Assembly: GCA_018336195.1 (NCBI GenBank)
Contig: JAGXQV010000034.1
Span: 1 to 64,000 of the forward strand
Reading direction: 5' to 3'
Length of the DNA stretch: 64,000 bases
From: Sulfuricella sp.
GTDB lineage: Bacteria; Pseudomonadota; Gammaproteobacteria; Burkholderiales; Sulfuricellaceae
Made by a program: the position numbers and the translations under genes
The notes under the pieces: generated by a model
Database searches by the model: none
The model's input: the letters and a program-made list of their open reading frames with translations, nothing else
Told to the model about the DNA's origin: nothing
Shown here: piece by piece, positions 1 through 7,632 of the stretch
Position numbering within the stretch: position 1 is the stretch's first letter
How the letters are laid out: each line of letters starts with the position of its first letter

Positions 1-771
1 CCCCACCGAATTGTCGTAGAAACGGTTTCCTTCCATCACGTTGCCGTTGGCAAACATGAAATGGATGGAATAACGACTGCGCGCCCCGTAATTATTGAGA
101 AACAGATTATCGTTGGAATACCACGCAACCATGTCGCGAGAATCGACGACACGGTTTCCTTCGATGCGGTTGTTCATGCTGTACCACAAGCGCAGTCCGT
201 CGCCGCGCACCCCTAGTTCGGCATCCTTGGAACGCACTTGGTTGTTGCGTATCAGGTTGTGGTTGGATTGTTTGAGGTCGATGCCGAACAGGCAATTATC
301 GATGACCAGATTTTCCACGGTATTGTTGTGGCCACGCACGTTGAGACAGGCGTCGTCGCTGTCGTGGGAACTGCCCGAACCGGTGAGGTGCAGGCCACGA
401 ACCGTGGCTTGGCTGGTTTCGAGGACGAATACCGTGCCCTTGTCGCCGCCGTCGATAGTCACCTTGCCGCCACCTTCGATGGTCAAGGCCTTGGTGAGAT
501 GCACCGGACCGGCGTAATTGCCCGGTTTGGGACGTAACACGGAACCCGCGGGCGCGGCATCGACCAGGGACTGGAACGGCACCATGCCGTGGATGCGCTT
601 GTCGCGCAGGTACAGCGGGACCATCTGAGTCGGGCCGTCCACGGTGACGCGCGGCGCAGTACTCAGGTCGGGGGCGCTGCCGGCTCCCTCGCCGGCCTCA
701 AGCATTCCTGCCACGCTCCACAACAATACGGCGAAAGCTACTCGCCCAATCCTGGTCATTCCTAACGTCAT
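1..771 (-). CDS. nosD: NosD, periplasmic copper-site maturation protein (partial, C-terminus off window)
   Basis: The gene reads leftward off the window edge, so only the first 257 codons are visible. The N-terminus has a hydrophobic export signal, with ATG at 771 and a second ATG at 759. It is followed by right-handed beta-helix repeats typical of the NosD/CASH family, rich in N-N-x-[IV]-x-x-N turns such as NNTVENLVIDNCLFGIDL. NosD works with the NosFY ABC transporter in supplying sulfur or copper for the CuZ centre of nitrous oxide reductase. The ATG at 771 overlaps the stop of the upstream membrane-protein gene as ATGA, which implies translational coupling. Family assignment is firm; the missing C-terminus is an edge effect, not a truncation. 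Confidence 0.9.
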   Translation of the reverse strand, partial: MTLGMTRIGRVAFAVLLWSVAGMLEAGEGAGSAPDLSTAPRVTVDGPTQMVPLYLRDKRIHGMVPFQSLVDAAPAGSVLRPKPGNYAGPVHLTKALTIEGGGKVTIDGGDKGTVFVLETSQATVRGLHLTGSGSSHDSDDACLNVRGHNNTVENLVIDNCLFGIDLKQSNHNLIRNNQVRSKDAELGVRGDGLRLWYSMNNRIEGNRVVDSRDMVAWYSNDNLFLNNYGARSRYSIHFMFANGNVMEGNRFYDNSVG

Positions 772-1742
772 CCCTGCTCGCGTATTTGTTTGCGGCGCAA
801 CAACATCGCCAGCAGCGCCGCCACGGCGGAACCCACCAGCATGGCGTAGCCGTAATAGGGGTAGGAGTAGGTGCTGAATTGCGCAACCTTGCCTTCACCG
901 AACACCGTGGGCATGAAGGGCTTCACGGTAAAGGCGCCCCAAGGATGCAGGTTGTGCCCGAAGAACCACAGCCAGCCGGCATAATCCAGCACGAAAAAGA
1001 TCGGCAACATGGCCGGCACCAACATCAACAGCAGCGAGAAGTTGCGAATTTTCCACACTCCCAGCCAGACGATCAGCATGGCGACCATCAGCCCGCCTAT
1101 CGATACCTTGGTCGCGGCGATCAAGTTGGCTTTCCAGCGTTCCAGCACGTCAGGCTGGTTAAAGAAGGTACTCGCCTCATGATAATAATGAGCGGCAAAG
1201 GCGTCCAACTGCCCCATGACGATCTGATCGACCACCATCCAGACCGAAACGGCGATGAAACCAGCGCCCAGGATTTTCAATTGATTCTTGCGTTGGGTAG
1301 CCATGAAACCCAGCATCATTACCGAAAACCAAGCAAAAATGAACTTCGACAGACGCAGTTCCACCGGGGAGCCGGTATCGATGGGATACATCCCCACATA
1401 GTGGTTGATGGTGTTCATTTCGTGGACGCAATCAAGGCTCTTGGCATCCTTGTTGACGTCCTTGTTCTTGTCGAGAATCGGGTTGTAGCGCTCGGTATCC
1501 TCGCCCAGATCGGCTTGCAGGGTTTCACTGCCCATGCGGGTACCGATGCCGACGGCCTTGCAACCGTTAAACACGCCGTTGAAATGGAAATGAATACGGA
1601 TGCCGTCGGGAAAGGCATCCTTGGGATAATTGGGAGCGGTCAGCGAAACCCACCAGATCGGCGAGAAATAGGCGGCGACCATCAAAACCAGAGCGACGAA
1701 AGTCAACCCGGTAATTAGCTTGTTCTGTTTTTGGGTATTCAT
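768..1742 (-). CDS. Multi-pass membrane protein of the nos cluster (NosB-like)
   Basis: This 324-residue protein has about six hydrophobic segments: near the N-terminus after MNTQKQNKL, a central group, and one before the C-terminal ALLRRKQIREQG. Clade II nos clusters (for example Wolinella) carry a conserved integral membrane protein called NosB beside nosZ and nosD, and position and topology fit that. Its molecular role is not established; electron transfer or cofactor assembly are possibilities. A TTG six codons upstream is in frame, but the ATG at 1742 has an AGGA ribosome site about ten bases upstream and is preferred. Its stop overlaps the nosD start. No heme or metal motif is visible. 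Confidence 0.6.
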   Translation of the reverse strand: MNTQKQNKLITGLTFVALVLMVAAYFSPIWWVSLTAPNYPKDAFPDGIRIHFHFNGVFNGCKAVGIGTRMGSETLQADLGEDTERYNPILDKNKDVNKDAKSLDCVHEMNTINHYVGMYPIDTGSPVELRLSKFIFAWFSVMMLGFMATQRKNQLKILGAGFIAVSVWMVVDQIVMGQLDAFAAHYYHEASTFFNQPDVLERWKANLIAATKVSIGGLMVAMLIVWLGVWKIRNFSLLLMLVPAMLPIFFVLDYAGWLWFFGHNLHPWGAFTVKPFMPTVFGEGKVAQFSTYSYPYYGYAMLVGSAVAALLAMLLRRKQIREQG

Positions 1743-1883
1743 CTTGACCAGTTCCTGCAACGCTACTTAATCGGCTGCGACACCCGGCAAAACGCCGCAT
1801 ATCACCAATTCAGAAATTACTAATACTTCAAGACCGCAAAAGAGTTGCAGAGCACCGCCCTGCAACTCTTGGTAATGCCGAAA

Positions 1884-2615
1884 TTACTTCTTCTTGCCAG
1901 CGGGCTTGGCAGCACACATCGAACCAGGCATCGTCAGACTGGACATGTATTCGACCACTGCATCCAATTCGCGATCGTTATATTTCTTCACGATCTTGAC
2001 CATATCAGGATTGGCGTTGCGGCGCTTGCCATCGCGGATTTCCGTGACTTGGCGCAGCAGATATTTGTAGTGCTGGCCGGCCAGCACCGGGTAGAACTTG
2101 GCACCATCGCCCTCACCGTTCTTGCCGTGGCAAGTTACGCATTCCTTGGCGTAGAGATCGGCACCCTGCTTGAGGAGAACCGGATCACCCTTGCCTTTGC
2201 CATGCTCGGCAGGAATACACATGGTTTGAATATAAGCGGCCACATCAGCCAACTCCTGAGCATCGCTCAGCGTCACGGCAAACGGATACATGGTCGGGTT
2301 ATCGCGCAGACCGCCACGGATGTCGGCAATCTGCTTGATAATCACGGTGGCATGCTGCCCGGCCAGTTGCGGGAAGGTGCCGTCAGGACGGCCAGCGCCG
2401 CTGGGGAGATGACAAGCGCCGCAAACTTCATAGGCTTCCTTGCCGTTTTTCACGTCGCCTTTTTTATGCAAGGCTTCGATCTTTTCGCCTTCCTGGGCAT
2501 TCCATTTGTAATCTGCCGTCTCGATCCCGCCCTTTTTGGGAGCGGGCGCTCCCGCCAGAACGGGAGCAGATATCAGCGCGGCCAGGGAGAGCGCAACCAT
2601 CAGGGTTTTCTTCAT
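1884..2615 (-). CDS. Periplasmic diheme c-type cytochrome of the nos cluster
   Basis: The 243-residue protein starts with a clear Sec signal (MKKTLMVALSLAALISAPVLA). It has two CXXCH heme sites, CGACH at residues 65-69 and CVTCH at 159-163, each followed by a Pro-rich stretch containing AGQH, as in cytochrome c4/c553-type tandem domains. It is the probable electron carrier to NosZ, by analogy with NosC-type cytochromes of clade II clusters. The C-terminus is Lys-rich. It has its own FNR-type promoter (2697-2739) and lies about 140 bases before the NosB-like gene. The exact electron donor or acceptor cannot be read from sequence. Confidence 0.88.
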   Translation of the reverse strand: MKKTLMVALSLAALISAPVLAGAPAPKKGGIETADYKWNAQEGEKIEALHKKGDVKNGKEAYEVCGACHLPSGAGRPDGTFPQLAGQHATVIIKQIADIRGGLRDNPTMYPFAVTLSDAQELADVAAYIQTMCIPAEHGKGKGDPVLLKQGADLYAKECVTCHGKNGEGDGAKFYPVLAGQHYKYLLRQVTEIRDGKRRNANPDMVKIVKKYNDRELDAVVEYMSSLTMPGSMCAAKPAGKKK

Positions 2616-2696
2616 TTATCTTTCCTCATCACAAGTTTTCAAGTCCGAGTCAGCTTGCTTGGCGCCGCTCGCATCTGTTTAGCGTACTGGGGAGGG

Positions 2697-2739
2697 ATGA
2701 TACACAGCCGCCCCGCCCTTCTGCTTTGACCTACATCAA
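2697..2739 (-). promoter_or_regulatory. FNR/DNR-type class II promoter of the diheme cytochrome gene
   Basis: TTGACCTACATCAA (2726-2739) fits TTGAY-N4-RTCAA, the consensus for FNR/DNR/NNR regulators. On the minus strand a -10-like TATCAT lies at 2702-2697. The distance between the two centres is 33 bases, as expected for an activator centred near -41.5. The predicted transcript start is near 2691, about 75 bases before the ATG at 2615. The same geometry recurs upstream of the next cytochrome gene. Confidence 0.72.
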
Positions 2740-2789
2740 CACCAACTACGCATGAACTCTAAGCCACTTCGCAAATGGCTCTCAGCTTA

Positions 2790-3104
2790 TCACGGCTTCA
2801 ATTTCGAAACGTAATCGGCCAAATCCTTGATGTCCGCATCACTGACCAGCACCATCACGCCCTGCATGGCGGCGCTATTGCCGTTGGCGCGCTTGCCGCT
2901 CTTGATGTCGGCCATCTGCTTTTCGATATACGCTTTGTTCTGACCGGCAATTTTCGGGTAGTCCGGCATCAGCGGCTTGTTGCCTTCTTTACCATGGCAA
3001 GCGGTACAGGTTTTTTCCGCGAAGAGTTTCGCGCCGTCGCCAGCATAGGCGCCAGCAGACAAAGCCGTCAGAGCGGCAAGACTTAGCAGGGACAAATATT
3101 TCAT
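2790..3104 (-). CDS. Periplasmic monoheme c-type cytochrome of the nos cluster
   Basis: A 104-residue exported class I cytochrome c with signal peptide MKYLSLLSLAALTALSAGAYA, one heme site CTACH at residues 33-37, and the distal part KIAGQ...MQGVMVLVSDADIKDLADYVSKL, where a Met in the MQGVM region is the likely axial ligand. It is the size of cytochrome c551/c553 and probably shuttles electrons to the CuA site of NosZ. It sits between the nosZ terminator and the diheme cytochrome and has its own FNR-type promoter, so its supply need not follow nosZ transcription. Confidence 0.87.
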   Translation of the reverse strand: MKYLSLLSLAALTALSAGAYAGDGAKLFAEKTCTACHGKEGNKPLMPDYPKIAGQNKAYIEKQMADIKSGKRANGNSAAMQGVMVLVSDADIKDLADYVSKLKP

Positions 3105-3160
3105 TTTGGGGGTTCTCCATAAAATTTAGGCCACGCCGCTGTTGCGTTGGCGTTAGCGGG

Positions 3161-3203
3161 AATATAGCGGACCGCAACGGTTTCGGTCATTGACATGGAT
3201 CAA
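3161..3203 (-). promoter_or_regulatory. FNR/DNR-type class II promoter of the monoheme cytochrome gene
   Basis: TTGACATGGATCAA at 3190-3203 matches TTGAY-N4-RTCAA. A -10-like TATATT lies at 3166-3161 on the minus strand, with centres 33 bases apart. The inferred transcript start is near 3155, giving a leader of about 50 bases. Spacing is identical to that at the diheme cytochrome gene, which supports both being real oxygen- or NO-responsive promoters. Confidence 0.75.
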
Positions 3204-3301
3204 TTTAGATTCATATTATACACAACACTTGAATTGTGCACAGACATCTGAGACAGCTCAGCCTTTATCAACCTCCGCACCACAAACACCGAATTCTTCA
3301 G

Positions 3302-3331
3302 AAAAAAAACGGGGAGCATGACGCTCCCCGT
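3302..3331 (-). terminator. Intrinsic terminator after nosZ
   Basis: On the minus strand, CGGGGAGC and GCTCCCCG (3330-3323 and 3317-3310) pair around a five-base loop and are followed by eight T residues. It lies 27 bases beyond the nosZ stop. This is a textbook rho-independent terminator separating nosZ from the cytochrome genes. Confidence 0.93.
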
Positions 3332-3357
3332 TTATTACTACTTATTAACCTGACAGC

Positions 3358-5655
3358 TTATTTGCCAACTTTCTTGGCACCATTCTGCTCCAGGTAAGTC
3401 TTGGCGCGCAGACCGAGGTCGGCGGTTTTGACTTGGTACTGCCATACTTGCTCAGCCCACAGGGTAGCATTCTGCCAGTCGCCCTTCTTGGCGGCTTCTT
3501 CATGCTTGGCCTTGGCTGCCGGCATCTTGCCCAACTGGTCGGTAGCATCTTCCACCATCGCCACTACATCCGGGAAATCCTTGTAGTTGACGCTGGTGAT
3601 GAAGCCCACCACGCTGTCGATGACAGCTTGAGTATCGGCAATCTTCTTCACTTGCTTTTCATAGTCAGCCTTGGTGTAGATAGCCTTCTGCTCGGCAACC
3701 TTGACTTCCTTGTAGCCCTTCGGCTTGACCAGCAAGTAGCCCTGCATTTCCAGATGGAGCGCGGAGCAGAACTCGGTACAGTAGTACGGATACACACCTT
3801 CCTTGTCAGCCTTGAACTTCACCGAAACGGTCTTGCCCGGCTCGATCGAGGCATGCACGTTGTAGGTGCTTACCGTGAAGCCGTGGGTTTCGTCCTGGGC
3901 GCGTTCGAGGTTGGTCAGGTTGACGGTAACTTCATCGCCCACTTCCACTTCGATGGTTTCCGGCGTGATGTGCGAACGGATCAACGTACCGAACACTTCG
4001 ACCTTGTTGCCCTTCTTCACGGTCTTCTCTTCACCGGCACGAACAGCGCCCGGATGCGGCTTGTCGGTGCGGCTGTCGGTCCCCATCTTGTAACGCACGG
4101 CAGGCTTCAGCTTGCTGGCTTCGATGGCCACCACGTAGTGCGGCTCACCCAACGGCAGAGGCATGTCGTACAGCAACTGCATCTTGTCGTTGGAGATGTC
4201 GATCAACTGATGGTTTTGCGGATGCAACGGACCAACCGGCACGAAACGATCAATCGCCAGTTTGTTCAGCGCCACCAGGTAACGACCCTTCGGATCCATG
4301 GAATCACCTTCCATGGTCATCAGGTGACCAATGTTGTAATGCACGGAGATCTTGTCCAGCACCTTGCCTTCGCAGTAGTCCCACTTAGCAACTTGGGAAT
4401 CCACGTACAGCGAGGTGTAGGCCACGCACTTCTTGGAGTCGTACTGGGTATGCAACGGACCCAAGCCCAACTGAACTTGCTTGTGCAGCGCGTCCTGCAT
4501 GGCAATCACGGGAATGCCGTAGGGATCCTTGCCTTCGAACTTACCAGCCTTGATGGCGGCCATGATCTTCTCGAAGCTGAACACTGATACGTGCGTATCC
4601 AGCTTGCCGGCGACGGTGATGAGCTTACCGTCAGGCGTCACGTCGACGCCGTGGGGACTCTTGGGTTCCGGAACCAGGAACAGGATGCCTTCCTTGATGG
4701 AGACGTCCAGCGGCAACACATCGTGGCCGTTGATCTTCTTGGCCTTGCCGGCGGCAACCAGTTCGGCGGCCTTCTTCCAGTTAACCACGTGCATGTAGTC
4801 GGTGTCCTTGGCGGAGCAACCGGCTTCATACGGCGGACGGCCCTTTTCGATACCGCCGACATAACGCTCGGTACAGAAGGAGTTGGTAAACGACCAGCCG
4901 TCGGACGGACCTTTACCAGCGTCGGACAAGTCCTGGCTGTAGGGAGGCAGTTCCAGCGAGAAGGATTTCTTGGTGTCGATGCGACCTTCCTTGCGATCAA
5001 ACTTCCAGTAGGTCACGCCACCACGATACTTCTCGTTGAATTGTTCGAGCGGGTAGAACTTCTTGTTCTCCAGCGGGGCTGCATATTGGGCTGCCTCGAT
5101 CACGTAGTCGGTGTTCGGGGTCACGAAAGTGCCACCGTGTTCCGATTTGTAAATCGGGTTGACCACAATCTGCTTGGTTTCGAAATCGCGCAGGTCGACC
5201 ACAGCGATACGGGGGTTAGCCTTGTCGTTGATGAACAGGAACTGACCGTCATACTTGCCGTCGGTTTCGGAAATTGCCGGATGGTGGGTATCACCCCAGG
5301 TAATCTGCTTGCCGTCGATACTGCCGCCGGCCAACACCTTCTTCGAGCTTTCGTCGAAACCGTAGCCCTGCCAGGGTTCCGGCGTAAATACACCGATGTA
5401 TTTCAGAATACGCATGGACGGAATCCCGTACACGATAATCTGGCCGCTTTGACCGCCGGAGCTGAACGCCACGAATTCGTCGCGCTTGCCGGTCGGCACG
5501 TAGGTCTTGGATGCAGCCAGCAAATCCTGTTGGGAAAGCCCGCGACGCTTCATCACGTCTTGCAGGGATTCCGACGACCAGGAACTGCTCGCAGCGACAA
5601 GACCCAACCCCGCTGCAACCACCAGCGAAGTCGTCTTTTTACTGAATAGCTTCAT
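3358..5655 (-). CDS. nosZ: Nitrous oxide reductase NosZ, Sec-dependent clade II type
   Basis: The 765-residue periplasmic enzyme reduces N2O to N2. The signal MKLFSKKTTSLVVAAGLGLVA has no twin-arginine motif, which marks the Sec-exported clade II form. Seven His candidates for CuZ are visible in the beta-propeller (H124, H125, H173, H335, H402, H444, H506). The C-terminal cupredoxin domain carries the CuA ligands H591 and C626-x3-C630-x3-H634-x2-M637. About 115 residues follow the CuA site; this extension is Lys/Ala-rich and helical-looking and has no CXXCH, unlike the cytochrome c tail of Wolinella NosZ. A GGGAGG ribosome site precedes the ATG. The gene ends in a strong terminator, so it is probably transcribed alone. 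Confidence 0.97.
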   Translation of the reverse strand: MKLFSKKTTSLVVAAGLGLVAASSSWSSESLQDVMKRRGLSQQDLLAASKTYVPTGKRDEFVAFSSGGQSGQIIVYGIPSMRILKYIGVFTPEPWQGYGFDESSKKVLAGGSIDGKQITWGDTHHPAISETDGKYDGQFLFINDKANPRIAVVDLRDFETKQIVVNPIYKSEHGGTFVTPNTDYVIEAAQYAAPLENKKFYPLEQFNEKYRGGVTYWKFDRKEGRIDTKKSFSLELPPYSQDLSDAGKGPSDGWSFTNSFCTERYVGGIEKGRPPYEAGCSAKDTDYMHVVNWKKAAELVAAGKAKKINGHDVLPLDVSIKEGILFLVPEPKSPHGVDVTPDGKLITVAGKLDTHVSVFSFEKIMAAIKAGKFEGKDPYGIPVIAMQDALHKQVQLGLGPLHTQYDSKKCVAYTSLYVDSQVAKWDYCEGKVLDKISVHYNIGHLMTMEGDSMDPKGRYLVALNKLAIDRFVPVGPLHPQNHQLIDISNDKMQLLYDMPLPLGEPHYVVAIEASKLKPAVRYKMGTDSRTDKPHPGAVRAGEEKTVKKGNKVEVFGTLIRSHITPETIEVEVGDEVTVNLTNLERAQDETHGFTVSTYNVHASIEPGKTVSVKFKADKEGVYPYYCTEFCSALHLEMQGYLLVKPKGYKEVKVAEQKAIYTKADYEKQVKKIADTQAVIDSVVGFITSVNYKDFPDVVAMVEDATDQLGKMPAAKAKHEEAAKKGDWQNATLWAEQVWQYQVKTADLGLRAKTYLEQNGAKKVGK

Positions 5656-5689
5656 AACGCCTCCCTTTCACCAGGTTAATCAAAAAAAG

Positions 5690-5734
5690 TTTTCGCACGC
5701 TTTCTGTGCGATATGGCACACCAGTGTGCGAAAA
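5690..5734. repeat. Inverted repeat in the nosZ leader/promoter
   Basis: TTTTCGCAC (5690-5698) and GTGCGAAAA (5726-5734) form a perfect nine-base inverted repeat around a 27-base centre. The centre contains further TGTGC/GCACA symmetry. It lies between the FNR-type box and the nosZ start codon. It may be a protein-binding site or a leader hairpin; sequence alone does not decide. Confidence 0.5.
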
Positions 5735-5750
5735 ATCACTTCCTTAATCC

Positions 5751-5764
5751 TTGACGCAAGTCAA
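5751..5764 (-). promoter_or_regulatory. FNR/DNR-type box upstream of nosZ
   Basis: TTGACGCAAGTCAA fits TTGAY-N4-RTCAA and is a perfect palindrome apart from the spacer. It lies about 95 bases before the nosZ ATG. No good -10 is present at the class II distance seen at the two cytochrome genes, so the promoter arrangement differs. A second, weaker site with TGAT-N4-ATCA lies at 5849-5860. Confidence 0.65.
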
Positions 5765-5904
5765 GCAACAGCCATTGAGAATGCTTAATTAGCAGATCGA
5801 GATATACGTTCAAGAATTGCGAAGCAAGCATATCACCTCAATATTACCTGATCCACATCAACTTAAAAATATTTATTCCACCGCTTTCCGCCCGGCCCTT
5901 TTCT

Positions 5905-6963
5905 TCATTCGGCAAACCGACAAAACCCCAGCCCGCATCGGCGGTTATCCAAGCGAACCCGGCCGTCGGTGAAGTGTGGCAAATTTCCCACATCCTCGGC
6001 CAGCCACGCGGCGGTCGCCAGGCCATGGGCAAGATCGTTGCCCAGAGCCGCCGCGAGATGACAAGCAGCCCAAGTTCCCACCGCGCTGTCCAGGGTGGTG
6101 GTTGCCACGCATTCCAGTCCGGCCCGCCGGGCGCGGCGTGCCAATTCATAGGCCGCCAGCGGACCGCCGAGAACCATCGGCTTAAGCACCAGGCGGCGCA
6201 CCGGCAGGTAGTCGCAACATAGCTCCCGGCCCGCGCCGGCGAGCGATTCGTCGAGCGCCAAGGAAAACCGAGCGACATCTTGCAAGCGTTGCAACGCCTG
6301 AAAATCCGCCTTCGCCAACGGCTCTTCCAACGCCTCGACGGGCAATTCCGCCAGGCCATCGATGAAGCGCCGCGCCGTAACTTCCTCCCAGGCGCCGTTG
6401 GCATCCAGGCGCAGCTTTGCCCCGGGCGGCAAACCATCGGCCAGACGCCGCAAGACGTGGAGTTCGCTGTGCGGTTCGCCCACCCCGACTTTCACCTTGA
6501 GCACGGCAAAACCCTCTTTCAGCGCCTGCACCGCGCGGGCGGCGGTACCGGCGTCGAGTCCGCCGATCGCCGCATTCACCCGCGGCGCCAAGCTGGCAGC
6601 GGGATTCAGCCAACGCGCCAGCGGCATGCCGGCCCGTTGCGCCAACAGGTCGATGAGCGCGGTTTCGATTGCGCAGCGCGCCGCCGGCATGGTCATCCAC
6701 GCGGCATCGAGGTGGGCCAACAGGGTTTCCGCTTCCTCGCCGATCAAGGCCGGCAGCGCGGTTTGCAAGCGCGCTCCGGCATCTTCCGCCCTCTCGGTAC
6801 CGGCTTCCGGCAGGGGCGCGCAGTCGCCGTAACCGACCAGCCCGTTCGCACTTTCCAGCGACACCAGCCAGCCCGAGCGCTCCGCCATTGCGCCGTGCGC
6901 GCTGCGCCACGGCTGACGGAGCGGCAGACGATAGGGAATGAGACGGCTACGGACGACGCGCAA
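5905..6963 (-). CDS. menC: o-Succinylbenzoate synthase MenC
   Basis: A 352-residue enolase-superfamily enzyme that dehydrates SHCHC to o-succinylbenzoate in menaquinone synthesis. Visible motifs: a capping N-terminus with WRSAHGAMAERSGWLV, the catalytic KVKVG, metal ligands in LRLDANGAW, EEPL and LDES, and the second catalytic Lys in LKPMVLGG. It is cytosolic. It lies upstream of nosZ on the same strand with a 249-base gap containing the nosZ control sites. With menB and menA elsewhere in the window it indicates menaquinone production. A dipeptide epimerase or another muconate-type enolase is the alternative, but the menB/menA context favours MenC. Confidence 0.82.
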   Translation of the reverse strand: MRVVRSRLIPYRLPLRQPWRSAHGAMAERSGWLVSLESANGLVGYGDCAPLPEAGTERAEDAGARLQTALPALIGEEAETLLAHLDAAWMTMPAARCAIETALIDLLAQRAGMPLARWLNPAASLAPRVNAAIGGLDAGTAARAVQALKEGFAVLKVKVGVGEPHSELHVLRRLADGLPPGAKLRLDANGAWEEVTARRFIDGLAELPVEALEEPLAKADFQALQRLQDVARFSLALDESLAGAGRELCCDYLPVRRLVLKPMVLGGPLAAYELARRARRAGLECVATTTLDSAVGTWAACHLAAALGNDLAHGLATAAWLAEDVGNLPHFTDGRVRLDNRRCGLGFCRFAE

Positions 6964-7002
6964 GTGAACGACTCACGGCGAGAACCACGGGGCGACGCCT
7001 CT

Positions 7003-7509
7003 TCATCGTAGCGCCCCCTCCCAATATTCCAGGGCATCGGCGCCGACACCGGCATCCGGCTCGGCACGCACCAATTTGCGCAGCGCGGCGAGGAACTGCC
7101 CGGCTTCACTCTCGCCCCCGAGCACCGCCAAAGATTTCAAGACCCGGGTAATCCGCAGATTGTTGTGGGTAGGGCGAACGAACCAGTTTTTCTTGCGCTG
7201 CCCCCACGCGGCATCTTTGGCAATTCCGCCATCCGTCCTTTTCAGGCCGTAGAAACGCAGCATCCGGTCGAGCGACAAGAGCAACTTGCGCCGCAACAGC
7301 GGATCGGTACGAAAGGCGTCGATGTCCGCCGGGCCGAGAAGTGGCGCGGAAAGATTGGCGCGGCTCGGCGTAGCGAGCGGAAACAGCCATTGAATGAAAT
7401 CGTGGCGACATTCCAGCCACTCGTCATCCTGAGCGAGAATCTCGTCCCAGGTGCGTCCCAGGTTATCCGGTTGGCCTCGGTAGAACGCCACCACCGCGCT
7501 GTCGGTCAT
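7003..7509 (-). CDS. OGFr-like conserved domain protein
   Basis: A 168-residue soluble protein. Its first 100 residues show the signature of the opioid growth factor receptor-like conserved region: FYRGQ near the start, then LGRTWDEILAQDDEWLECRH and DFIQWLFPL. The domain was named from vertebrates but occurs in scattered bacterial proteins of unknown function; no receptor role is implied. There is no signal peptide or membrane segment. It ends 39 bases before menC on the same strand and may be co-transcribed with it. The start at 7509 is the first ATG of the conserved region. Confidence 0.75.
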   Translation of the reverse strand: MTDSAVVAFYRGQPDNLGRTWDEILAQDDEWLECRHDFIQWLFPLATPSRANLSAPLLGPADIDAFRTDPLLRRKLLLSLDRMLRFYGLKRTDGGIAKDAAWGQRKKNWFVRPTHNNLRITRVLKSLAVLGGESEAGQFLAALRKLVRAEPDAGVGADALEYWEGALR

Positions 7510-7632
7510 GATTCGGCAATCCTGATGGGATATAAACAGGTTTCAATTTAGCATGCGCTCTTCGGCTCTGATACCTCCAAGCGGCACTTGCTTCTATAAT
7601 CGCCAAAACTACCTTCCCAAAAAGGCCGCGCC

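Noticed and set aside
786-1718. Long plus-strand reading frame opposite the NosB-like gene
   Set aside because: It is the antisense shadow of a gene with clear membrane segments and nos context; its product is His/Gln-rich with no family pattern.
7510-7632. Glycine riboswitch ahead of gcvT
   Set aside because: Only about 120 bases are available and no conserved glycine aptamer core or tandem hairpins could be seen; a TATAAT is the only promoter-like feature.
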